This document shows positions 59,728 through 64,000 of a stretch of 64,000 nucleotides of DNA, piece after piece; the first letter of the stretch is position 1; every line of letters starts with the position of its first letter. The notes below the pieces were generated by a model that saw nothing but the letters and a program-made list of their open reading frames with translations, had not been told where the DNA came from and searched no databases. Both the position numbers and the translations under genes were made by a program. Source of the stretch: Streptomyces guryensis (lineage in GTDB: Bacteria > Actinomycetota > Actinomycetes > Streptomycetales > Streptomycetaceae); the NCBI RefSeq assembly GCF_021261325.1, contig NZ_JAJSBI010000009.1, forward strand, positions 186,001 through 250,000, written 5' to 3'.

Positions 59728-60903
59728 ATGAGCGTCGCCGACTCCTTCCCGCTCGGTGCCGCCACCACGCTCGACGAACTCGCCCGGGATCCGCATCCGC
59801 GACTGGCGCTGCTGCGGGCGCACGAGCCCGTGTCCTGGCTGCCGGAGCTGGGCGGCTGGCTGGTGACCCGCCGCGACCTCGCGCTGCAGGTGATGCGGGA
59901 CGCGGCGACCTTCACCGTCGACGACCCCCGGTTCTCCACCGCGCAGGTCGTCGGGCCGAGCATGCTGTCGCTGGACGGGGAGCAGCACACCCGCCACCGC
60001 GAGCCCTTCAACTCCCCTTTCCGCCCACGGCAGGTGCGCGACGGCTTCGCCTCGTTCATCGAGCAGGAGACCGGACGGCTCATCAACGCACTGGAGTCGG
60101 CGGGCGCGGCCGAACCGAGACGTGCCTTCGCCGGACCGCTCGCGGTCGCCGTCGTGACCGAGGCGCTCGGGCTGGTCGGAGTCGGCACGGACACGGTGCT
60201 GACCTGGTACGACGCCATCGTGCGGGAGGTCTCCGACATCACCGCCGGACACGCGGCGGGACCCGCCGGAGCAGCGGCGTACGCGGAGCTGCGGGCCGCC
60301 GTGGAGGACACGGTCGCCGAAGGGGGCAGTTCCTCGCCGCTGGTCTTGGCCGCCGGGCGGCTGGCGCTGCCCGAAGTGGCGTCCAACGCAGCGGTCCTGA
60401 TGTTCGGGGGCATCGAAACCACCGAGGCGATGATCACCAACGCCCTGCTGCACCTACTGCGCCATCCCGGTCAACTCGCCCTCGTACTCCGCGACTTCGA
60501 GCTGCTGGACGGTGCGATCGAGGAGTCGCTGCGCCTGGAACCCGGAGCGGCCGTCGTGGACCGGTACGCGGTATGTGACACAGCACTGGGTCCGGCCGGC
60601 GTCCGCCGGGGCGATCTGGTCACCGTCTCCCTGGCCGGCGCCAACCGCGACCCGGCCGTCTTCCCCGACCCCGACCGCTTCGACGTCCGCCGCGAGAACG
60701 CACGCCTCCAACTGGCCTTCGCACACGGCCCGCACCACTGCATCGCCGCCCACCTGGCCCGCCTGGAGACCCGCATCGCTCTCCAGCGCCTGCTGCAACG
60801 TCTCCCCGCCCTGCGCCTCGCCCCGGACCGCCCCACCGCCCCGTACGGCCTGGTCTTCCGCAAACCCCCCGCCCTGCACGTGCGGTGGGACAGCCCCCGC
60901 TGA
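59728..60903 (+). CDS. Cytochrome P450
   Basis: The 391-residue protein is assigned ATG 59728; ATG 59673 is an alternative. Canonical P450 elements: I-helix MFGGIETTEAMI (acid-Thr pair), E-x-x-R in EESLRLEPGAA, and the heme loop FAHGPHHCIAAHLA with ligand Cys338. PFNSPFRPRQVRDGF is the C-helix region. Compared with the two RiPP P450s, this one is normal. It is divergent from ramC with 211 bases between the starts. No ferredoxin gene is adjacent. Substrate unknown. Confidence 0.88.
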   Translation: MSVADSFPLGAATTLDELARDPHPRLALLRAHEPVSWLPELGGWLVTRRDLALQVMRDAATFTVDDPRFSTAQVVGPSMLSLDGEQHTRHREPFNSPFRPRQVRDGFASFIEQETGRLINALESAGAAEPRRAFAGPLAVAVVTEALGLVGVGTDTVLTWYDAIVREVSDITAGHAAGPAGAAAYAELRAAVEDTVAEGGSSSPLVLAAGRLALPEVASNAAVLMFGGIETTEAMITNALLHLLRHPGQLALVLRDFELLDGAIEESLRLEPGAAVVDRYAVCDTALGPAGVRRGDLVTVSLAGANRDPAVFPDPDRFDVRRENARLQLAFAHGPHHCIAAHLARLETRIALQRLLQRLPALRLAPDRPTAPYGLVFRKPPALHVRWDSPR

Positions 60904-60995
60904 GCGGCCCATCGCAGCGCAACGTCCGGACCACCGGGAGTGACACGCCCGGGACGAGGGTTCCGGCTCGGGCCCACGACTCATAGGTTCTTCGT

Positions 60996-61850
60996 GTGAA
61001 CAGCGAGAGCCGAGAACGAGCGGGACGATTCGTCCAGTTGCACCAGCAGGGCTGCTTTCTGCTTCCCAACGCGTGGGACGTGGGCAGCGCCCGGATCCTG
61101 GAGTCGGCCGGCTTCCCCGCCGTGGCGACCACCAGCGCGGGAGTCGCGTTCTCCCTGGGGCGCCCGGACCACGACTTCTTCAGCGAGCAGGCGCCAGAGG
61201 ACCGCGTCGACCGCGAGACGATGCTGCGCCGCGTCCGCGAGATCGCCGACGAGGTCACGGTGCCGCTCAGCGCCGACCTCGAGGACGGGTACGGCGAGGC
61301 CCCCGAGACCGTGGCGACCACGATCTCCATGGCGCTCGCGGCCGGCGCGGCGGGAGGCAACATCGAGGACTTCACCGGCGACCGCAAGGGGCCGCTCTAC
61401 GACCCGGCCCTCGCAGCCGACCGCATCCGTGCCGCCCGCGCTGCCGTGGACGCGGGCGGCGAGCCCTTCGTCCTGGTCGGCCGGACCGACGTGCTGCTGG
61501 TCGGCGGCACGCTCGACGAGTGCATCCGGCGGGCCAACGCCTACCTGGCCGCCGGGGCGGACTGCGCGTTCGTACCAGGCGCCGCCGATGCCACGACCAT
61601 CGGCACCCTGGTGCGTGAACTCGACGGCCCGCTCAACGTCGTCATGGGCCTGACGGGCGGCACGCTGTCACTGGACGATCTGCGTGAACTCGGCGTACGG
61701 CGGGTCACGGTCGGCGGCAGCATCGCCCGGGCGATGTACCGCCACCTGCTGAGCGCAGCGCGGGAACTGGCCGACCGGGGCACCTTCTCCTACGCCGACG
61801 ACCAGATCCCGCAGTCGGACCTCAACCACCTCTTCCAGCCGCGGCCTTGA
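60996..61850 (+). CDS. Isocitrate lyase/PEP mutase family protein
   Basis: The 284-residue protein has the phosphoenolpyruvate mutase/isocitrate lyase barrel: LLPNAWDVGSARILESAGFP, VATTSAGVAFSLG, VPLSADLEDGYGEAPETVAT (D-x-E-D-G-Y metal site), NIEDFTG, VLVGRTDVLL. The usual KKCGH lyase motif is absent, so PEP mutase or a small-acid lyase (oxaloacetate, 2-methylisocitrate type) is more likely. GTG start. It stops four bases before the convergent E1beta-E2 stop, so no spacer terminator exists. Confidence 0.87.
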   Translation: MNSESRERAGRFVQLHQQGCFLLPNAWDVGSARILESAGFPAVATTSAGVAFSLGRPDHDFFSEQAPEDRVDRETMLRRVREIADEVTVPLSADLEDGYGEAPETVATTISMALAAGAAGGNIEDFTGDRKGPLYDPALAADRIRAARAAVDAGGEPFVLVGRTDVLLVGGTLDECIRRANAYLAAGADCAFVPGAADATTIGTLVRELDGPLNVVMGLTGGTLSLDDLRELGVRRVTVGGSIARAMYRHLLSAARELADRGTFSYADDQIPQSDLNHLFQPRP

Positions 61851-61853
61851 CGC

Positions 61854-63899
61854 TCAGCCGGCGAGGTCGAGGCCGTCGACGACATGCCTCAGAAAGCCCG
61901 CCGCCGTGCCGCCGTCGCAGACGCGGTGGTCGAAGGTCAGGGACACGTTGACGACCTTGCGGACCTCGACGCGGCCGTCCTTCACCCAGGGGCGGTCGGT
62001 GACGCGGCCCACGCCGATCATCGCCGCCTGAGGGTGGTTGAGGATCGGCGTGGCGCCGTCGACGTCGAAGCCGCCGTAGTTGTTCAGGGTGAAGGTACCG
62101 CCGGTGCGGTGCTCGGCGGGCAGTGCTCCCCGGCGCGCCAGGGCGGTGAGCCGCCGTAGTTCGGCGGCCAGGTCGCCGAGCGAGAGGCGGTCGGCGTCAC
62201 GGACCACGGGGACGACCAGGCCGTGGTCGGTCTGCGCGGCGAAGCCGAGATGCACCTGAGGCAGGCGGACGAGCTCCTGACGGTCGGCGTCGACACGGGA
62301 GTTGAGCTCCGGGAAGGCGGCCAGCGCGTCGAGGCAGGCCCGGGCGAGGAGGGGCATCAGCCCCGTGCCGAGGGTGGTGCGGGCGGTGAGCAGGCCGCTC
62401 GCGTCGGTGTCCGCCCAGATGGTCACGGCAGGGGTGTCACGGTGCCCGCGGACGAACTTGCCGGCGGAGGGGCCCAGCGGGATCCGGGTGGCGGCCCCCG
62501 GAGCAGGAGCCGGAGCGTCCTGCTCATGCACGGCGTCGGCCGTGCCGGTCGTGGCCGTCCGGCGGGGCGACGGCTTGCATCCGGGCCGGCCCGACGTCCC
62601 GTAGCCGGTCAGGACGGCGCCCGAGCCCGATGCCTCCGCCGACTCCTCCACGGTCAGCAGCGGCGCCCCCACCTCGACGACCGCGCCGGCCCCGCAGTGC
62701 AGGGCGGTGACGATCCCCGCGAACGGACTCGGCAGCGTCACCACGGACTTGGCCGTCTCGACCTCCGCAACGACCTGATCGTGCTCGACGGGGTCGCCCA
62801 CGGCGACCAACCACTCCACCACCTCCGCCTCGGCCAGCCCCTCACCCAGGTCGGGCAGGAGGAACGTACGGCCGGGCGGGGGCGCGTCCGCGGCGGGAAG
62901 AGGGTGGCGGGCCCGTCGCGCCGAGGGCAGCAGGCGGTGCAGGCCGTCGAGCACCCGGCGCACGCCCGGCAGATGGGCGTCCTCCAGCAGCGGCGGCGGA
63001 TACGGGATGTCGAACCCCGTGACCCGCAGCACGGGCGCCCGCAGCGCGTCGAAACAGTGCTCCTGCACCCGCGCCGCGATCTCGGCGCCGACCCCGGCGA
63101 AGCCCTGCGCCTCGTGCACCACCAGGCAGCGGCCGGTCCGGCGCACCGACGCGGTCAGCGCGCGGTCGTCGAGGGGCACGAGGGTGCGCAGATCCAGCAC
63201 CTCGACGTCCAGGCCCTGCGCGGCGGCCAGCCGGGCCGCTTCGAGGGCTACGGCGACCGAGGGACCGTAGGCGACGAGCGTGGCGTCGGCTCCGGCGCGG
63301 CGCACGGCCGCGGTGCCGAACGGTCCGGTGCGGACCGGGAGTTGGAGGGGCTCCTTGGCCCAGTAGCGGCGCTTCGGCTCCAGGAAGATCACCGGGTCCG
63401 GGTCGTCGATCGCCTCGCGCAGCAGGGAGTAGGCGTCCGCCGCCGTCGCCGGGGTCACGACCTTCAGACCCGCCGTGTGCGCGTAGTACGCCTCGCTGGA
63501 GTCGCTGTGGTGCTCCACGCCGCCGATGCCGCCGCCGTAGGGGATCCGGACGACCAGGGGCAGCGCGAGGGCGCCGCGGGTGCGGTTGCGCATCTTCGCC
63601 ATGTGGGAGGTGATCTGCTCGAACGCCGGGTAGGCGAACGCGTCGAACTGCATCTCCACCACCGGCCGCCATCCGGTCATCGCCATCCCGATGGCGAGGC
63701 CCGCGATGCCGGCCTCGCTGACCGGTGTGTCGAAGCAGCGGCCGTCGCCGAAGGCGTCCCGCAGCCCGTCGGTGACCCGGAAGACGCCGCCGAGGCGTCC
63801 GACGTCCTCGCCGAAGACCACAACCCTTTCGTCCGCACCCAGCGCGTCCCGCAGGGCGGAGTTGAGGGCCTGGGCCATCCCCGTGTCGACCGCGGTCAT
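61854..63899 (-). CDS. Fused 2-oxoacid dehydrogenase E1 beta and dihydrolipoyl acyltransferase (E2)
   Basis: The 681-residue protein joins two subunits. Residues 1-about 325 are the E1 beta chain: VVVFGEDVGRLGGVFRVTDG, RCFDTPVSEAGIAGLAIGMA, IPYGGGIGGVEHHSDSSEAY and VLDLRTLVPLD. Residues about 345-420 form a lipoyl domain with Lys384 in EVETAKSVVTLPS. The acyltransferase core (about 475-681) has TFTLNNYGGFDV and the catalytic His658 in FDHRVCDGG. No peripheral-subunit-binding domain is seen between lipoyl and core. In most bacteria these are separate genes. It follows the E1 alpha gene with one base between stop and start. Confidence 0.88.
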   Translation of the reverse strand: MTAVDTGMAQALNSALRDALGADERVVVFGEDVGRLGGVFRVTDGLRDAFGDGRCFDTPVSEAGIAGLAIGMAMTGWRPVVEMQFDAFAYPAFEQITSHMAKMRNRTRGALALPLVVRIPYGGGIGGVEHHSDSSEAYYAHTAGLKVVTPATAADAYSLLREAIDDPDPVIFLEPKRRYWAKEPLQLPVRTGPFGTAAVRRAGADATLVAYGPSVAVALEAARLAAAQGLDVEVLDLRTLVPLDDRALTASVRRTGRCLVVHEAQGFAGVGAEIAARVQEHCFDALRAPVLRVTGFDIPYPPPLLEDAHLPGVRRVLDGLHRLLPSARRARHPLPAADAPPPGRTFLLPDLGEGLAEAEVVEWLVAVGDPVEHDQVVAEVETAKSVVTLPSPFAGIVTALHCGAGAVVEVGAPLLTVEESAEASGSGAVLTGYGTSGRPGCKPSPRRTATTGTADAVHEQDAPAPAPGAATRIPLGPSAGKFVRGHRDTPAVTIWADTDASGLLTARTTLGTGLMPLLARACLDALAAFPELNSRVDADRQELVRLPQVHLGFAAQTDHGLVVPVVRDADRLSLGDLAAELRRLTALARRGALPAEHRTGGTFTLNNYGGFDVDGATPILNHPQAAMIGVGRVTDRPWVKDGRVEVRKVVNVSLTFDHRVCDGGTAAGFLRHVVDGLDLAG

Positions 63900-63900
63900 G

Positions 63901-64000
63901 TCAGCAATCCTCCAGGTCGGCCAACTCGGCCCGCAGGGCGGCTCGTTGGTCGGCGATGTGTGGGGTCGGCGAAGAGAAGACATGGTCGAAGAGGGCCTCC
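63901..64000 (-). CDS. C-terminal end of 2-oxoacid dehydrogenase E1 alpha (partial)
   Basis: The last 33 codons are in the window: EALFDHVFSSPTPHIADQRA and then LRAELADLEDC and TGA at 63901-63903. This is the typical end of E1 alpha chains of pyruvate or branched-chain 2-oxoacid dehydrogenases. The rest of the gene lies to the right of the window. Tight spacing to the E1beta-E2 fusion shows one operon. Confidence 0.75.
   Translation of the reverse strand, partial: EALFDHVFSSPTPHIADQRAALRAELADLEDC

Overview
The window is high-GC actinobacterial DNA, almost certainly from a Streptomyces. It shows strong third-position GC, GTG and TTG starts, AGGAGG ribosome sites, SpoIIE-type phosphatases, a SARP/NB-ARC/TPR regulator with a rare TTA codon, a whiE-type spore-pigment polyketide cluster, and a SapB-type (ram/amf) lanthipeptide cluster. 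No rRNA, tRNA, CRISPR array or intact insertion sequence was seen.

Layout. The left edge (1-157, minus) holds a fragment resembling glycoside hydrolase family 114. From 0.26 to 10.8 kb: a cyclase-family hydrolase, a large GAF/SpoIIE/HATPase phosphatase, a CUT2-type sugar ABC transporter (ATPase, permease, lipoprotein) and a second PAS/GAF/SpoIIE phosphatase. From 10.8 to 12.6 kb is decayed DNA: a frameshifted hydrolase, a short fragment with tandem repeats, and a small secreted-protein gene between two about 70-bp imperfect direct repeats, ending in two strong hairpins. From 12.7 to 22.4 kb: an SMI1/KNR4 protein, a lipoprotein, a MarR/PLP-decarboxylase pair with a striking repeat operator, a DUF2975/HTH pair behind twin palindromes, and three secreted or membrane-bound peptidoglycan-related proteins. 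From 22.6 to 23.5 kb lie fragments of AraC, LysR and amine-oxidase genes. From 23.5 to 32.4 kb: DinB, MFS, GH43+ricin, GH97, a Ser/Thr kinase fused to GH114, and an SHS-type MFS carrier.

The most interesting locus is 32.5-35.0 kb on the minus strand. A 28-residue ORF missing from ordinary gene calls lies between two cytochrome P450 genes. It has a near-perfect Shine-Dalgarno site and encodes a basic leader followed by an aromatic tail rich in Tyr, Phe, Trp and His. This is the layout of a P450-crosslinked RiPP (biarylitide, cittilin and atropopeptide type), but here with two dissimilar P450s. An IclR regulator, a TTA-containing SARP/TPR regulator and another tiny ORF lie next to it.

From 40.6 to 50.3 kb is an aromatic type II PKS of the spore-pigment kind: FAD hydroxylase, SchA/CurD protein, cupin, KS, CLF, ACP, two cyclases and a convergent O-methyltransferase. 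It is interrupted by a class F sortase and a likely substrate. From 51.6 to 59.5 kb is the ram operon: synthetase ramC, precursor ramS, ABC subunits ramA and ramB, and convergent regulator ramR. Its ramB carries an unusual Pro-rich repeat insert of about 320 residues. The right end has a third P450, a PEP-mutase-family protein, an E1beta-E2 fusion and the tail of E1alpha. Pigment and aerial-hypha surfactant genes thus sit side by side in a developmental neighbourhood. All functional statements come from reading sequence and motif knowledge; no searches were run.
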